64,000 bases of DNA from Prochlorococcus sp. AG-402-N10 (GTDB lineage: Bacteria > Cyanobacteriota > Cyanobacteriia > PCC-6307 > Cyanobiaceae). This document shows, in pieces, positions 44,222 through 54,393 of the stretch. The stretch covers positions 1 to 64,000 of the forward strand of contig QCIU01000004.1 in assembly GCA_003216465.1 (NCBI GenBank), read 5' to 3'. The position numbers and the translations under genes are program-made. Each line of letters starts with the position of its first letter. Position 1 is the stretch's first letter. The notes beneath the pieces are model-generated. The model saw nothing but the letters and a program-made list of their open reading frames with translations. It was not told where the DNA came from and did no database searches.

Positions 44222-45295
44222 TTAAACTGTTGTCTTTACTTTTGGATCTAAGTTGCCCTTTGCATATAGATCAGCATAATAATTTGTACTGCTTTGTTTG
44301 ATCTTGCTTGCTTGACCTTCGCACCAGAATTGTTTATATCTATCAAGACAAACTTGCTTCATGTATTTTCTAGCAGGTTTATTGAAATGTCTTGGGTCAA
44401 AGTTTGCTGTATCCGCAAAAGCAGCTTCTCTAACGGCGGCTGTAAAAGCAAGTCTATTATCAGTATCGATATTAACCTTCCTTACCCCGTTTCTAATACC
44501 CTCTTGAATTTCTTCAACAGGTACTCCATATGTTTGTGGAATTTCTCCACCATACTTATTAATGATATCTAACCATTCTTGTGGAACGGAACTAGACCCA
44601 TGCATTACTAAGTGAGTATTTGGGAGAGCTTTATGGATCTCAGCAATCCTGCTAATTGCAAGAACTTCTCCTGTTGGTTTTCTTGTGAATTTATATGCAC
44701 CATGGCTTGTTCCTATTGCTATAGCCAAAGCATCAACTTTTGTTTTAGCAACAAAGTCTGCAGCTTCTTCAGGATCAGTTAAAAGCATATCTGTTGAAAG
44801 CTCTCCTTCAAATCCATGTCCATCTTCAGCTTCCCCTTTACCTGTTTCTAATGATCCTAGGCAACCTAGTTCTCCTTCAACACTTACTCCAACGGAATGT
44901 GCGAAATCTACAACTTTTTTTGTAACTGCAACGTTATATTCATAGCTAGCAGGTGTTTTGGCATCTGCTTCTAGTGAACCATCCATCATTACTGATGTAA
45001 AGCCATTAATTGCTGCTGAATAACAAGTTGATGGTTCATTCCCATGGTCCTGATGCATAACAACGGGAATATTAGGATAGGTTTCTGTCGCTGCAAGAAT
45101 GAGGTGACGAAGGAAGATTTCTCCAGCATAATTTCTTGCTCCTCTTGAAGCTTGAAGAATTACAGGACTATCTGTTTCATAAGCAGCCTCCATTATCGCT
45201 TGAACTTGTTCAAGATTGTTGACATTAAATGCTGGTATACCGTAACCATTCTCGGCAGCGTGATCTAAAAGTAGTCTCAGTGGAACGAGGGCCAT
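44222..45295 (-). CDS. fba: Fructose-bisphosphate aldolase, class II
   Basis: A 357-aa zinc-dependent aldolase: [21 protein letters not shown] at the N-terminus, metal-binding QDHG and VEGELG motifs, HGAYKF, and HGSSSVP (phosphate/metal site). It makes or cleaves fructose 1,6-bisphosphate and sedoheptulose bisphosphate in the Calvin cycle and glycolysis. This is the ancestral prokaryotic type. It lies directly downstream of the unrelated class I aldolase gene with 153 bp between. Confidence 0.96.
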   Translation of the reverse strand: MALVPLRLLLDHAAENGYGIPAFNVNNLEQVQAIMEAAYETDSPVILQASRGARNYAGEIFLRHLILAATETYPNIPVVMHQDHGNEPSTCYSAAINGFTSVMMDGSLEADAKTPASYEYNVAVTKKVVDFAHSVGVSVEGELGCLGSLETGKGEAEDGHGFEGELSTDMLLTDPEEAADFVAKTKVDALAIAIGTSHGAYKFTRKPTGEVLAISRIAEIHKALPNTHLVMHGSSSVPQEWLDIINKYGGEIPQTYGVPVEEIQEGIRNGVRKVNIDTDNRLAFTAAVREAAFADTANFDPRHFNKPARKYMKQVCLDRYKQFWCEGQASKIKQSSTNYYADLYAKGNLDPKVKTTV

Positions 45296-45448
45296 AATTA
45301 AAAATTAATTAGATGCTTAAGAAAATAAGCAATATGTTCCGAGAGTTTAATATATAGAGGTATCAAATGTCACGTAATTATATATACAAAATCCTAAAAG
45401 GATGAAACTATTTGAATGCCTCACTGTATATTTTTTGCTTATTTTTTG

Positions 45449-46516
45449 TTAGTAAGTGTAGCCAGCAACAAATAATTGCTCATCAGATGATGGTTGAGAT
45501 CCTGCTACATATGATCCTTTTGAAGCTTCAGAGTTTGCCTGTGCTCTAGCAATTAAAGCTTTTTGCCCAGCATCTGTTTCACTTCCTTTCCATGCTTTTA
45601 AGCAAGAGTGCTGCAAAGCTCTTCCGTAAGAAAATGAAACGTTCCATAATGCTTTTCTATAAAGAGTATTCATGTTATTTAAATAAACTGAAGCAGCTTC
45701 TTCACTTAATCCCCCAGACAAGAAAACTATTCCTGGTACTGATGCAGGTACGCATCTTTCCATTGTTCTTATTGTCATTTCTGCAACTTTCATAGGATCA
45801 GCTTTTGTCGTACAGTCAGCTCCATTAACAGTCATTGAAGGTTTTAAAAGTGTTCCTTCTAGGAAAACTCCATTAGCCTGACAAGCTATGTATACCTGTT
45901 TAATAACTTCTTCTTGAACTTCAGCAGTTTTCTCAATAGTATGATTGCCATCCATTAAGATTTCAGGTTCAATTATTGGAACCAAACCTGATTCTTGAAC
46001 TGATCTGGCATACCTTGCTAATCCCCATGCGTTTTCTTCTATAGATAGTTTTGAAGGGCATCCATCTTCTGTTATTTGTAAAACAGCTCTCCATTTTGCA
46101 AATCTTGCTCCCTGTTCGTAGTATTTTGCTGCTCTTTCAACTAATCCATCTAAACCGGAACAAAATGTTTCTACGTCCCCTCCTCCTGGGAGTGAATTCA
46201 AACCTTTATCAACCTTTATCCCTGGTATAATCCCTAAGTCATTTAGCTTTTTCACCATTGATTCACCATCTGGATGGTCCTGAAAAAGTGTTTCCTCAAA
46301 TAATATTGCACCACTTATATATTTTCCAAGACCTTCTGTTGTGAAAAGCATTCCTCTATATGCTTTTCTATTTTCTTCAGTATTTTCTACTCCAATACCG
46401 GCTAATCTTTTCCCTACTGTTCTGGTTGATTCATCTACAGCTAATATACCCTTGCCTTTGGAAGCTAAAAGTAGAGCATTTTCTTTAAGCTCATTTTTGT
46501 AGTAATTTAATGCCAT
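45449..46516 (-). CDS. fda: Fructose-bisphosphate aldolase, class I
   Basis: A 355-aa Schiff-base aldolase of the eukaryotic type: KGILAVDESTRTVGKRLAGIG, FARWRAVL-like FAKWRAVLQI, EPEILMDG, the Schiff-base lysine segment GTLLKPSM and FLSGGLSEEAASVYLN. It is non-homologous to the class II enzyme beside it. Published work proposed that marine picocyanobacteria gained this gene from a red-algal plastid-targeted aldolase, inserted just upstream of the class II gene, which is exactly the layout here. A weak hairpin (45391-45403) follows its end. Confidence 0.95.
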   Translation of the reverse strand: MALNYYKNELKENALLLASKGKGILAVDESTRTVGKRLAGIGVENTEENRKAYRGMLFTTEGLGKYISGAILFEETLFQDHPDGESMVKKLNDLGIIPGIKVDKGLNSLPGGGDVETFCSGLDGLVERAAKYYEQGARFAKWRAVLQITEDGCPSKLSIEENAWGLARYARSVQESGLVPIIEPEILMDGNHTIEKTAEVQEEVIKQVYIACQANGVFLEGTLLKPSMTVNGADCTTKADPMKVAEMTIRTMERCVPASVPGIVFLSGGLSEEAASVYLNNMNTLYRKALWNVSFSYGRALQHSCLKAWKGSETDAGQKALIARAQANSEASKGSYVAGSQPSSDEQLFVAGYTY

Positions 46517-46620
46517 TCTTAAAAAAATTTCGGTTCAATTGATTTTTCCAGAATATGAAGAAAAAATAAAATCAATCTAATACTTAATTGGGTAATAATT
46601 GTTACTAAATAAAGTAAAAA

Positions 46621-47724
46621 CTAAATTTTTATGTTCAAACCACTCTCTGAAGATTTTCTTATAGCTTCGCAAACTCTTTGACTAATCAGTCCCTCAGACA
46701 GTCCAGGTATTACTGGTGTTTGATTATTGATACTCTCTGCCCATAAATTATGAATTCTCTTAACAGGAGCAATTCTTCCATCAGTCCAGGTTTTTTCAAA
46801 ATTGTAAAGTAGATCAGCTGTTAAATTATGAGTCTTATCTTCTTTGTTTGAAAATTTTAAACTAAAACCATGTACATAATCTTTTTGATTCTCACTCCTA
46901 AGGAAAAGTGAACCTTCACTTCCATAAACTTCCAAACTAAATCCTCTTCCATTTTTTGAAATTGAGGATAATGAAACCTGACATGGTATGGAGGAGCTAT
47001 TATAATTATTAATTTCAAGGTTAGCTATGCAAATATCTTCACTTGTTACTTCTAATAACTTGGATGAATTGGGCAGTGATCTTTCCTTGATTGATGTTGA
47101 TAGTTTTCCAGATACCTTTACCGATTCTCCAAAAAACCAGTTCAACATATCGAATGCATGAGTACCTAAAGCTCCGATTACACCTCCGCCTTTTTCTTTT
47201 AGTGAATACCAGTTCCAAGCCCTTTTGGGATCAGATCTGCTGCCCATTAACCAATCTAATTTAATTAAATAAATTTTTCCTAAAGTATCCTCATCAATTA
47301 TTTTCTTGGTTTGTTGAAAAAGAGGCACTGCTCTATATTCAAAATCCACGCAAACACTTAAATTCTTAATTAAAGATATCCTTTGTAGTTCTTCAATTTC
47401 TTGGGACGTTAGGGCAACAGGTTTTTCTAACAAAAGATGTTTATTATTTAGAAGTGCTTCCTTTGCTAATTGGAATCTTGATTCAGGAGATGTAGCAATT
47501 ATGATACCGTCGATATCTCTAGATTTAACTAATTTTTCCCATTCATGATAAAAATTCAACCCGGTTTCGTTCTCTAATGATGGCCCTTTTTCTTTCTTGT
47601 AGTGATAAATTGCAGTTGGAATAAAGTAGTCTGATTCTTTTAAGGCTTCCAAATGAATTTTTTTTCCAAATCCTAGGCCAGCAATTGCGATTCTTAATTT
47701 GCTTGACGTATTATTTTTATTCAT
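46621..47724 (-). CDS. Gfo/Idh/MocA family oxidoreductase
   Basis: A 367-aa NAD(P)-dependent dehydrogenase with an N-terminal Rossmann domain (RIAIAGLGFGKKIHLEAL), the family motif EKPVALTSQE (Lys) and the substrate-domain motif LGTHAFDMLNWFFGE, which carries the catalytic His. It would oxidise or epimerise a sugar, inositol or biliverdin-like substrate; the specific one is not identifiable. The start overlaps the stop of the upstream exported-protein gene by one base (TAATG). Confidence 0.85.
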   Translation of the reverse strand: MNKNNTSSKLRIAIAGLGFGKKIHLEALKESDYFIPTAIYHYKKEKGPSLENETGLNFYHEWEKLVKSRDIDGIIIATSPESRFQLAKEALLNNKHLLLEKPVALTSQEIEELQRISLIKNLSVCVDFEYRAVPLFQQTKKIIDEDTLGKIYLIKLDWLMGSRSDPKRAWNWYSLKEKGGGVIGALGTHAFDMLNWFFGESVKVSGKLSTSIKERSLPNSSKLLEVTSEDICIANLEINNYNSSSIPCQVSLSSISKNGRGFSLEVYGSEGSLFLRSENQKDYVHGFSLKFSNKEDKTHNLTADLLYNFEKTWTDGRIAPVKRIHNLWAESINNQTPVIPGLSEGLISQRVCEAIRKSSESGLNIKI

Positions 47725-48113
47725 TAATCTATAACCTCTGAACAGCCTTTTTCAATAACTACATCTATAAGCTCGTCATTATTTGAAGTTTTCCACTTTG
47801 AACCATACTGTGGGATTCCATTAATAGAAGTATCTTTAAATGTTTTGTCATTGCATTTAATTCTCATAACATAAAGAGATAATGACCCTTTGCTAATTGA
47901 TTCTTTTGGATTTTTAAAGAACTTCGTTAAAACACTTATTTCTCCATCATTAATCTTCTTAATACTGCCCATATCAATCCATTCTTTCCCATCATTATTT
48001 TCTTTTAAAAGTACCCAATCTACATTACCAATACTATACGCAAATTTAGAGTTATTTAAAATTAGAATTAAAAAGACAAAACATATAGAAAAAAAATTAA
48101 AAATTAATTTCAT
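47724..48113 (-). CDS. Small exported protein, possibly surface-adhesin E-like
   Basis: A 129-aa protein with a Sec signal peptide (residues 1-27, ending FAYS) and a mature domain of beta-strands: WVLLKENNDGKEWIDMGSI, TKFF, MRIKC and a C-terminal EKGC. The two Cys (IKC, KGC) could pair. The pattern resembles the small surface-adhesin protein E-like domain, but the match is from memory of the pattern only. Between accD and the oxidoreductase on the same strand, three bases after accD. Confidence 0.65.
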   Translation of the reverse strand: MKLIFNFFSICFVFLILILNNSKFAYSIGNVDWVLLKENNDGKEWIDMGSIKKINDGEISVLTKFFKNPKESISKGSLSLYVMRIKCNDKTFKDTSINGIPQYGSKWKTSNNDELIDVVIEKGCSEVID

Positions 48114-48116
48114 CTT

Positions 48117-48995
48117 TTAATTTGTCTCAACAAGTGATTTTACACCATGGATTTTTAAAATTTTTGTAAGAGTGTTTTTAAGTGCATTTCTTTTTACGAT
48201 TACATCAACGAAACCATGTTCTAAAAGATATTCTGCTGTTTGAAAATTATCTGGTAATTTTTCTCTTAAAGTTTGTTCGATTACTCTTCTTCCCGCAAAT
48301 CCAATAAGGGCTTTGGGCTCTGCCAATATCAGATCCCCTAACATGGCAAAACTCGCAGTAACACCTCCGGTTGTTGGATGAGTTAATAAAGGCATGTAAA
48401 GAAGATTTTTAGCTCTATGTTTTTTTAGTGCGCCTGATATTTTTGCCATTTGCATAAGGCTTAACATCCCCTCCTGCATTCTTGCTCCTCCAGAGGCACA
48501 AACAATTACTATTGGATAGCTCTCTAACGTTGCCTTCTCAATAATTCTAGTAATTTTCTCTCCTACCACAGAACCCATAGATCCTCCCATAAATCTAAAG
48601 TCCATTACGGCTAAAGCCAAGGGCATTGAATTAATAGAACATAAACCTGTTATTACTCCATCTTTGAGCCCAGTTCCTTCTTGACTCTCCTTAATTCGGT
48701 CCGAATAAGATCTCCTATCCTTGAATTTTAATGGGTCAGTAGGACTTAATGTATCGTCAAACTCTTTAAAGGAACCTTTGTCAGCGATTATTTTAATTCT
48801 TTCATCGCTATTAATCCTATTGTGATGGCCACAATTACTGCATACATTTAGATTAGAAATTAAATCTTTTCTATAAGCAACTTGTCCACATTCTGAACAT
48901 TTCACCCACAAGCCATCTCCCTCGTCTGTATCTTGAGAAACCTTCCCAACAAATTGATCTTTTCGCCTTGCGGCAAACCAGTCGATTAAAGACAC
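48117..48995 (-). CDS. accD: Acetyl-CoA carboxylase carboxyltransferase subunit beta
   Basis: A 292-aa AccD with the N-terminal four-cysteine zinc finger (Cys33, Cys36, Cys52, Cys55) and the carboxyltransferase core ([41 protein letters not shown]). It joins AccA to transfer carboxyl from biotin to acetyl-CoA, the first step of fatty acid synthesis. GTG start ([12 protein letters not shown]). Followed by the exported-protein gene. Confidence 0.96.
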   Translation of the reverse strand: MSLIDWFAARRKDQFVGKVSQDTDEGDGLWVKCSECGQVAYRKDLISNLNVCSNCGHHNRINSDERIKIIADKGSFKEFDDTLSPTDPLKFKDRRSYSDRIKESQEGTGLKDGVITGLCSINSMPLALAVMDFRFMGGSMGSVVGEKITRIIEKATLESYPIVIVCASGGARMQEGMLSLMQMAKISGALKKHRAKNLLYMPLLTHPTTGGVTASFAMLGDLILAEPKALIGFAGRRVIEQTLREKLPDNFQTAEYLLEHGFVDVIVKRNALKNTLTKILKIHGVKSLVETN

Positions 48996-49107
48996 AATAT
49001 TATCTCTTTTTTCTATTTAAATCCAAATATGGCACTTTTATCAAGAAAAATATATAAAAATATTAAAAAAATCCCAACTAAAAGAAAATCTTTATACTTT
49101 AAAAATT

Positions 49108-50007
49108 TTATGAGTGATTCTTTTCTTCTATCATCTTATGGATGATTGGAGTGAGAATTAATTCCATTGCAAAACCCATTTTCCCTCCATTAACAACAAT
49201 GCTCGTAGGACTAGACATGAAAGAATCATGAATCATTCCTAAAAGGTATTGAAAATCAATTCCCCATTTTTCTCTAGCTCCTTTTCTGAAATGTATTATT
49301 ACAAAACTTTCATCTGGAGTAGGAATGTTTCTGCAAATAAAAGGATTAGATGTATCAATAGTAGGGATCCTCTGGAAATTTATATCGGTTTTACTAAATT
49401 GAGGACAAATATGATTTATGTAGTCTGGCATCCTTCTCAAAATAGTATCAACTATAGTTTCAGCTGAATATCCTCTCTCAGCATTATCTCTATGAATTTT
49501 TTGTATCCACTCTAAGTTTGTAATTGGTACAACCCCAACGAGTAAGTCTGCATAAGAAGAAACATTATATCCTTCTCCCTCAACGCCACCATGTAAACCT
49601 TCGTAGAAAAGTACATCTGTTCCATTCGGAATATCTTCCCATGGAGTAAATTGTCCAGGTTCTAATGATGTCCCTAGTCTTGTGTTATGTTCATCTGCTT
49701 CTTCTGGACTATGTAGATAATATCTTTTTTTCCCTCCACCTGTTTCACCATAAATTTTAAAAAGTTCCTCTAATTTGTCAAATAAATTTGCTTCTGGGCC
49801 GAAGTGAGAGAAGTTTTCTCCTTTTGCGAGTGCTTCAGCCATAGCTTTTTTCATAGGCATTCTTTCAAATCTGTGATAACTATCTCCTTCTACAACAGCT
49901 GGAACTATATCTTCTCTTGCAAAAATATGCTCAAAAGCTCTTTTGACTGTACTTGTTCCTGCTCCTGATGATCCTGTTACAGCAACTACTGGATGACGTT
50001 TAGACAT
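49108..50007 (-). CDS. prk: Phosphoribulokinase
   Basis: A 299-aa enzyme phosphorylating ribulose 5-phosphate to the RuBisCO substrate. P-loop GSSGAGTSTVKRAF at the N-terminus, then EGDSYHRFERM and FYEGLHGGV. The length (about 300) and the SGAGTST loop place it in the short proteobacterial/picocyanobacterial class, rather than the about 350-aa CP12-regulated plant-type PRK; the N-terminal Cys pair typical of redox-regulated PRK is absent. That absence suggests different regulation. Followed by accD after 112 bp. Confidence 0.93.
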   Translation of the reverse strand: MSKRHPVVAVTGSSGAGTSTVKRAFEHIFAREDIVPAVVEGDSYHRFERMPMKKAMAEALAKGENFSHFGPEANLFDKLEELFKIYGETGGGKKRYYLHSPEEADEHNTRLGTSLEPGQFTPWEDIPNGTDVLFYEGLHGGVEGEGYNVSSYADLLVGVVPITNLEWIQKIHRDNAERGYSAETIVDTILRRMPDYINHICPQFSKTDINFQRIPTIDTSNPFICRNIPTPDESFVIIHFRKGAREKWGIDFQYLLGMIHDSFMSSPTSIVVNGGKMGFAMELILTPIIHKMIEEKNHS

Positions 50008-50097
50008 TTTATTAAAACAATATTCAATAATTCTGACAGGTCATATGCCAACTTTTTGTTCTAGTTAAAGATATTTTTTAATTTATTAATTTTTAAT

Positions 50098-51171
50098 TCA
50101 AATTTCTTGAATAATTTTTTCTCCAATTTCACTACAAGAAAGAACTTGGCAATCACCATTGTCTAAATCTGATGTCCTATATCCTTTTGATAAAACGTTA
50201 TCAATAGCAATTTCTATGTCATCTGCAGCTTTTATCTCATTTAGACCTATTTTAAGCATCATTGAAGTTGATAAAGCCATAGCTATGGGATTAGCTATAT
50301 TTTTACCAGCTATGTCAGGAGCAGAACCATGAACCGGTTCAAAGACTCCAGGCCCTGAATTGCTTAAAGAAGCTGATGGAAGCATTCCAATAGAACCAGT
50401 TATCATAGCGGCTAAGTCACTTAAAATATCACCGAACAAATTACTGGTTAAAATTACATCAAATTGGCTCGGATCCTTTACAAGCTGCATTGCGGCATTA
50501 TCAACATACATATTACTTAATTCCAAATTTTTATCTTTTGAAATGACTTCTAAAACTGTTTCTCTCCATAATTGGCTTACTTCAAGTACATTTGATTTAT
50601 CTATTGAACATATTTTTTTACTTCTTTGATTTGCTATTTTTATCGCAACTTCTGTAATTCTCTCTATTTCGTGTGAGTCATAAACCATTGTATTGAAAGC
50701 TTTTTTTAATTTAGTATTAGTAATTTGTCCTCTAGGCTGTCCAAAATATATGCCACCTATTAGTTCTCTTACTACAATTAAATCTACATTTTCAATGATT
50801 TCTTTTTTTAGGGGACTTGAATCAAGAAGGGATTTTCTTATTTTTACTGGTCTGATATTAGCGAATAAATTCAATGTAGATCTTAATTTAAGTAAACCAC
50901 TCTCAGGCCGTAATTCTCGTGGCAAAGTATCATATTTCATATCACCTACGCAAGCCAAAAGTACTGCATCACAAGCTTTACACTGATCTAACATTTCTTT
51001 AGGGGCAGGATCGTTGTACTTTTCATAAGCAATTCCACCAAAATATTCTTCTTTAATCTCAATATCAAAAGTATATTTTTGAGATAGTTTTTTTAATATG
51101 TTTATTGAAATTTTTGATATCTCTGGACCTATACCATCTCCAGAAAGTAAAACTATTTTATATCTCTTCAT
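50098..51171 (-). CDS. leuB: 3-Isopropylmalate dehydrogenase
   Basis: A 357-aa NAD-dependent decarboxylating dehydrogenase of leucine synthesis. It shows VLLSGDGIGPEISK, LRPESGLLKLRSTLNLFANIRP, the active-site segment VRELIGGIYFG, and DxxAMQLVKDP...NLFGDILSDLAAMITGSIGMLPSASL with GVFEPVHGSAPDIAGK. Full length, no missing key motifs. It is 23 bases after lpxD in the minus-strand block. Confidence 0.96.
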   Translation of the reverse strand: MKRYKIVLLSGDGIGPEISKISINILKKLSQKYTFDIEIKEEYFGGIAYEKYNDPAPKEMLDQCKACDAVLLACVGDMKYDTLPRELRPESGLLKLRSTLNLFANIRPVKIRKSLLDSSPLKKEIIENVDLIVVRELIGGIYFGQPRGQITNTKLKKAFNTMVYDSHEIERITEVAIKIANQRSKKICSIDKSNVLEVSQLWRETVLEVISKDKNLELSNMYVDNAAMQLVKDPSQFDVILTSNLFGDILSDLAAMITGSIGMLPSASLSNSGPGVFEPVHGSAPDIAGKNIANPIAMALSTSMMLKIGLNEIKAADDIEIAIDNVLSKGYRTSDLDNGDCQVLSCSEIGEKIIQEI

Positions 51172-51194
51172 TTGGTTTTATATAAAAGAATAAT

Positions 51195-52235
51195 TTATTT
51201 CTTGTCTATTTGTCTAAGCTTTTTTGCTAATTCAGGTAATTTTTTAAAGATACTTGAACTCCTTAACCATGATTTATTTTTCATAGCAGGGAAACCGCTA
51301 ACAACTTCTCCATCTTCAATATCACAATGGATTCCACATTTTGAACTTGCTATAACATTATTACCAACTTTAACTCTGTTATTAACTCCTACTTGCCCGG
51401 CTAGTATCACTCCATCTCCAATTACAGCTCCACCTGCTATCCCAACTTGAGCTGCAATTGCACAATTTTTCCCTATTTTAACTCCATGACCTATTTGAAC
51501 TAAGTTATCCATTTTAGTTCCTACATCAATAAATGTATTACCTACTGATGGCCTATCAATACAACAGTTTGTCCCAATTTCTACAAAGCTCTTTATTATT
51601 ACAGACCCTTTTTGAGGCATTTTTATCCACTTACCATCTTGGGGAATAAAACCAAAGCCTTCAGAACCTATGACAGTGTTCGAATTTATTATGCAATTAT
51701 TTTCAATGATTGTATTTTCATAAATCACACAATTTGGATGAATTATATTGTTATTACCTAATTGCACATTTCCTAAAATAGTTGTACCTGGTAAGATCTT
51801 GTTATTATCCCCTACTATTGTATTCTCGCCAATATAAACATTAGGTCCTAGGTAACAATTTTCTCCTACTTTTGCAGATTTTTTTATAACAGCTGAATTA
51901 TCAATACCTGGATTGAAATTAATTTTCTCATAAATAGCATTTAATACTTCTGCAAATGCAATTCTGGGATTTCCTACAACTATATATGAAATATTTAGTG
52001 TTTCTAGTAAACCTAATATTTCACTATTATTGGATGTAATTATTGCTGAAGCGGAAGTTTTTGTTAGTTTATCTCTCAATTTATTATTTTCTTCTAAAAA
52101 TGATATTTGATTTTTTGATGCAATATCTAAAGATGCTGCATTTTCTATGTTTAAATTTTCAAATATATTTGCTTTAATAAATTTTGAATCTCCATTCTTT
52201 ATAAGATCAACTAATTTACTTAATAACATTTTCAA
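51195..52235 (-). CDS. lpxD: UDP-3-O-(3-hydroxyacyl)glucosamine N-acyltransferase LpxD
   Basis: A 346-aa acyltransferase of lipid A synthesis: N-terminal uridine-binding domain (about 1-105), a hexapeptide-repeat left-handed beta-helix (for example IGENTIVGDNNKILPGTTI, IGHGVKIGKNCAIAAQVGIAGG with the catalytic His), and a C-terminal helical tail (LRSSSIFKKLPELAKKLRQI). Together with lptB it indicates that this organism makes and exports a lipid A-type glycolipid. Confidence 0.93.
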   Translation of the reverse strand: MKMLLSKLVDLIKNGDSKFIKANIFENLNIENAASLDIASKNQISFLEENNKLRDKLTKTSASAIITSNNSEILGLLETLNISYIVVGNPRIAFAEVLNAIYEKINFNPGIDNSAVIKKSAKVGENCYLGPNVYIGENTIVGDNNKILPGTTILGNVQLGNNNIIHPNCVIYENTIIENNCIINSNTVIGSEGFGFIPQDGKWIKMPQKGSVIIKSFVEIGTNCCIDRPSVGNTFIDVGTKMDNLVQIGHGVKIGKNCAIAAQVGIAGGAVIGDGVILAGQVGVNNRVKVGNNVIASSKCGIHCDIEDGEVVSGFPAMKNKSWLRSSSIFKKLPELAKKLRQIDKK

Positions 52236-52247
52236 TTTAAATTACTT

Positions 52248-53330
52248 TTAGGTAAGAGCAAGAACATCTCTGTGAACAACAATCATAGATGAATTGATAG
52301 TTTCTTTTTTGTTTAAAATTCGCTTTAGTGAATCACTACTCATAGATGTTATACCTTTTGCAACTTCCTTCTTATTTTTATTTACAATTCTAACAGCCTG
52401 ATTAACTGTAAAGTCTCCCACTACTTCTTTAACTCCAACTGCTAAAAGAGACGCCCCTTTATTCTCAATAGCTAAACAAGCACCATCATCTAATGTTATT
52501 TCTCCAACAGTTTTAATCGCATGAGATAACCAACTTTTTTTATTACCTAATGGTTTAGCTACTGGATGAAATATTGTACCTATTTTTTTATCATCAAAAA
52601 TATTTATTAAATTTTTATCATCTCTGCCATCAGCCAATTGAACTTCCACTCCGCCTTTTGTGGCAATTTCAGCAGCAATTAATTTTGTTGTAATGCCCCC
52701 TGTTCCCCATTCGTTATTATAGTTTTTATTATTTTTATCTTTAATAACTTTTAATTCATTAATGTTAACTTCTGTTATTGGATAAGCATCATTATTATTT
52801 CTTGGATCTTTAGAATATAAATTCTCAATATCAGTTAATAAAATAAGTTTATTAGCATTTATAGCTAAGGCAACTAAGGCTGAAAGTGTATCATTGTCTC
52901 CATATTTAAGCTCTTCATTAGCAATAGAATCATTCTCATTTACTATCGGTATGACATTCAGATCAATTAATTTTTTAAATGTTTTTGAAGCGTTATTGAA
53001 GGATTCACGCGAATTAAAATCAGTTTTCGTTATCAGTATTTGAGCTATATTATGTCCTAGCTTTTTCAATGTTTTATCATATAAAGTCATTAAATTTACT
53101 TGCCCTACTGCGGCAACAGCTTGCAGAGCACTAATTTCCTTTGGTCTTGTATTCAAATTTAATTTTTTACATCCTAATCCAACTGCCCCACTAGTTACTA
53201 GGACTACTTTATTACCTTTTAAAATAAAATTTGTTAAAGATTTACATAAACTTTCTATTACTTGTTCTGTAGTTTTCTCATCGGTCCCCCTGAGAATACT
53301 AGTACCAATTTTTACGACCCATGTTTTCAT
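52248..53330 (-). CDS. proB: Glutamate 5-kinase
   Basis: A 360-aa kinase catalysing the first step of proline synthesis. The amino acid kinase domain ([45 protein letters not shown]) spans about 1-255 and a C-terminal PUA domain ([25 protein letters not shown]...) about 270-350. The start overlaps the end of yqeG by four bases (ATGA), so the two are coupled, although no functional link is evident. Confidence 0.95.
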   Translation of the reverse strand: MKTWVVKIGTSILRGTDEKTTEQVIESLCKSLTNFILKGNKVVLVTSGAVGLGCKKLNLNTRPKEISALQAVAAVGQVNLMTLYDKTLKKLGHNIAQILITKTDFNSRESFNNASKTFKKLIDLNVIPIVNENDSIANEELKYGDNDTLSALVALAINANKLILLTDIENLYSKDPRNNNDAYPITEVNINELKVIKDKNNKNYNNEWGTGGITTKLIAAEIATKGGVEVQLADGRDDKNLINIFDDKKIGTIFHPVAKPLGNKKSWLSHAIKTVGEITLDDGACLAIENKGASLLAVGVKEVVGDFTVNQAVRIVNKNKKEVAKGITSMSSDSLKRILNKKETINSSMIVVHRDVLALT

Positions 53331-53821
53331 ATTAAGAAAATAGAAATCAATTTTTCAAGGATTAATGTTAAATTCAATTTTATCGGTAAACCCTTTCTGC
53401 TTAAACGTTTTACTAATATTGTCTGAATATTACATCTATTTCCTACAACAATATCAGTAAAAATCCTATCACCAATTATAGCAATATTTTGTGAGTCCTC
53501 ATTCATTTCTGAAATCACCTCTAAAGTAATTTTTTTCCTGGGTTTTAGTGCATTTGATTTATATCTTATATCTAATTCATTGGCTATCCTTCTTATACGT
53601 CCATCAGAAGGATTATTACTTATTAAGTACATAGAGAACATTTTTTTAGACTCCTTAATCCAATTTTTAACATTTTTTGGTATTACATTTGATTGTCTAC
53701 TTAATAATGTGCCATCAACATCTATCAATAAACTTTTAATTCCTTCATTTTGTAGTTTTAAATGAGATATTTCATATATAGGTAACTTAGAATCCCAATG
53801 AGCTTTTACAATAGTACTCAT
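53327..53821 (-). CDS. YqeG-family HAD phosphatase (HAD-IIIA)
   Basis: A HAD-superfamily phosphatase with motif [11 protein letters not shown], motif II LISNN, motif III lysine in ALKPRKK and motif [15 protein letters not shown]. Members include plastid/mitochondrial phosphatidylglycerophosphate phosphatase (PGPP1/Gep4 type), so it may dephosphorylate PGP for phosphatidylglycerol, working after PgsA, which is encoded at the right of the window. The track start at 53857 overlaps the upstream gene; the ATG at 53821 ([14 protein letters not shown], 164 aa) starts five bases after its stop and is preferred. Confidence 0.86.
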   Translation of the reverse strand: MSTIVKAHWDSKLPIYEISHLKLQNEGIKSLLIDVDGTLLSRQSNVIPKNVKNWIKESKKMFSMYLISNNPSDGRIRRIANELDIRYKSNALKPRKKITLEVISEMNEDSQNIAIIGDRIFTDIVVGNRCNIQTILVKRLSRKGLPIKLNLTLILEKLISIFLI

Positions 53822-53825
53822 TATT

Positions 53826-54362
53826 TTAAAAATTACTCTTTTCCAACTCAGATTCAATTAAAGGTTGGACTTTATCAAACTCATCATCCTCAATTAATAA
53901 AGCGCCTTGACCTTCAAGTTTTCCAACTATAAAAAAAGGATCTAAAGGGATATATAATCCATACTCTTGTTCTAATAAATTAAAACTTACAAGTAGTTCG
54001 TATGTTTCACTTTCATCATTAAGGCTATCTTCTTCTAAATCATCATAGATTGGCTCTTCGAGTTCTCCAGATACAGTTAATGTAACCGCGGATCTAATAA
54101 GTTTTAGATCATGTTCCTGAAGTACTGCATCAGCATTCTTTAAGACTTGTTCGTTTTTCTCGATTTTTTCAATTAACTCTGGTTCTTCTTTTTCATTAAT
54201 TTTAAATAAACTTACTGGAGTATCAACTGGTGTTAATAAAGCATATTCTTTTTCTTCAACCTTTACTATTTGTTCAAGATAACAAAATAGTTCATTTCCA
54301 AATGAATCATTTAAAATAAGCGTCTGAGCTTCATAATTATCTAGGGAGTTATTATCGTTCAT
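53826..54362 (-). CDS. DUF3727 family protein
   Basis: A 178-aa acidic soluble protein of cyanobacteria and plastids. LILNDSFGNELFCYLEQIVKVEEKEYALLTPVDTPVSLFKI is the recognisable core, similar to a DUF1292-type beta domain, followed by a second similar half (FLLEQEYGLYIPLDPFFIVGKLEGQGALLI). So it seems to be an internal duplication of a small beta domain. Function unknown. Located between ruvX/yqgF and yqeG, all on the same strand. Confidence 0.75.
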   Translation of the reverse strand: MNDNNSLDNYEAQTLILNDSFGNELFCYLEQIVKVEEKEYALLTPVDTPVSLFKINEKEEPELIEKIEKNEQVLKNADAVLQEHDLKLIRSAVTLTVSGELEEPIYDDLEEDSLNDESETYELLVSFNLLEQEYGLYIPLDPFFIVGKLEGQGALLIEDDEFDKVQPLIESELEKSNF

Positions 54363-54393
54363 TTTTGATTTAACGTATGTATTAATATTAATA

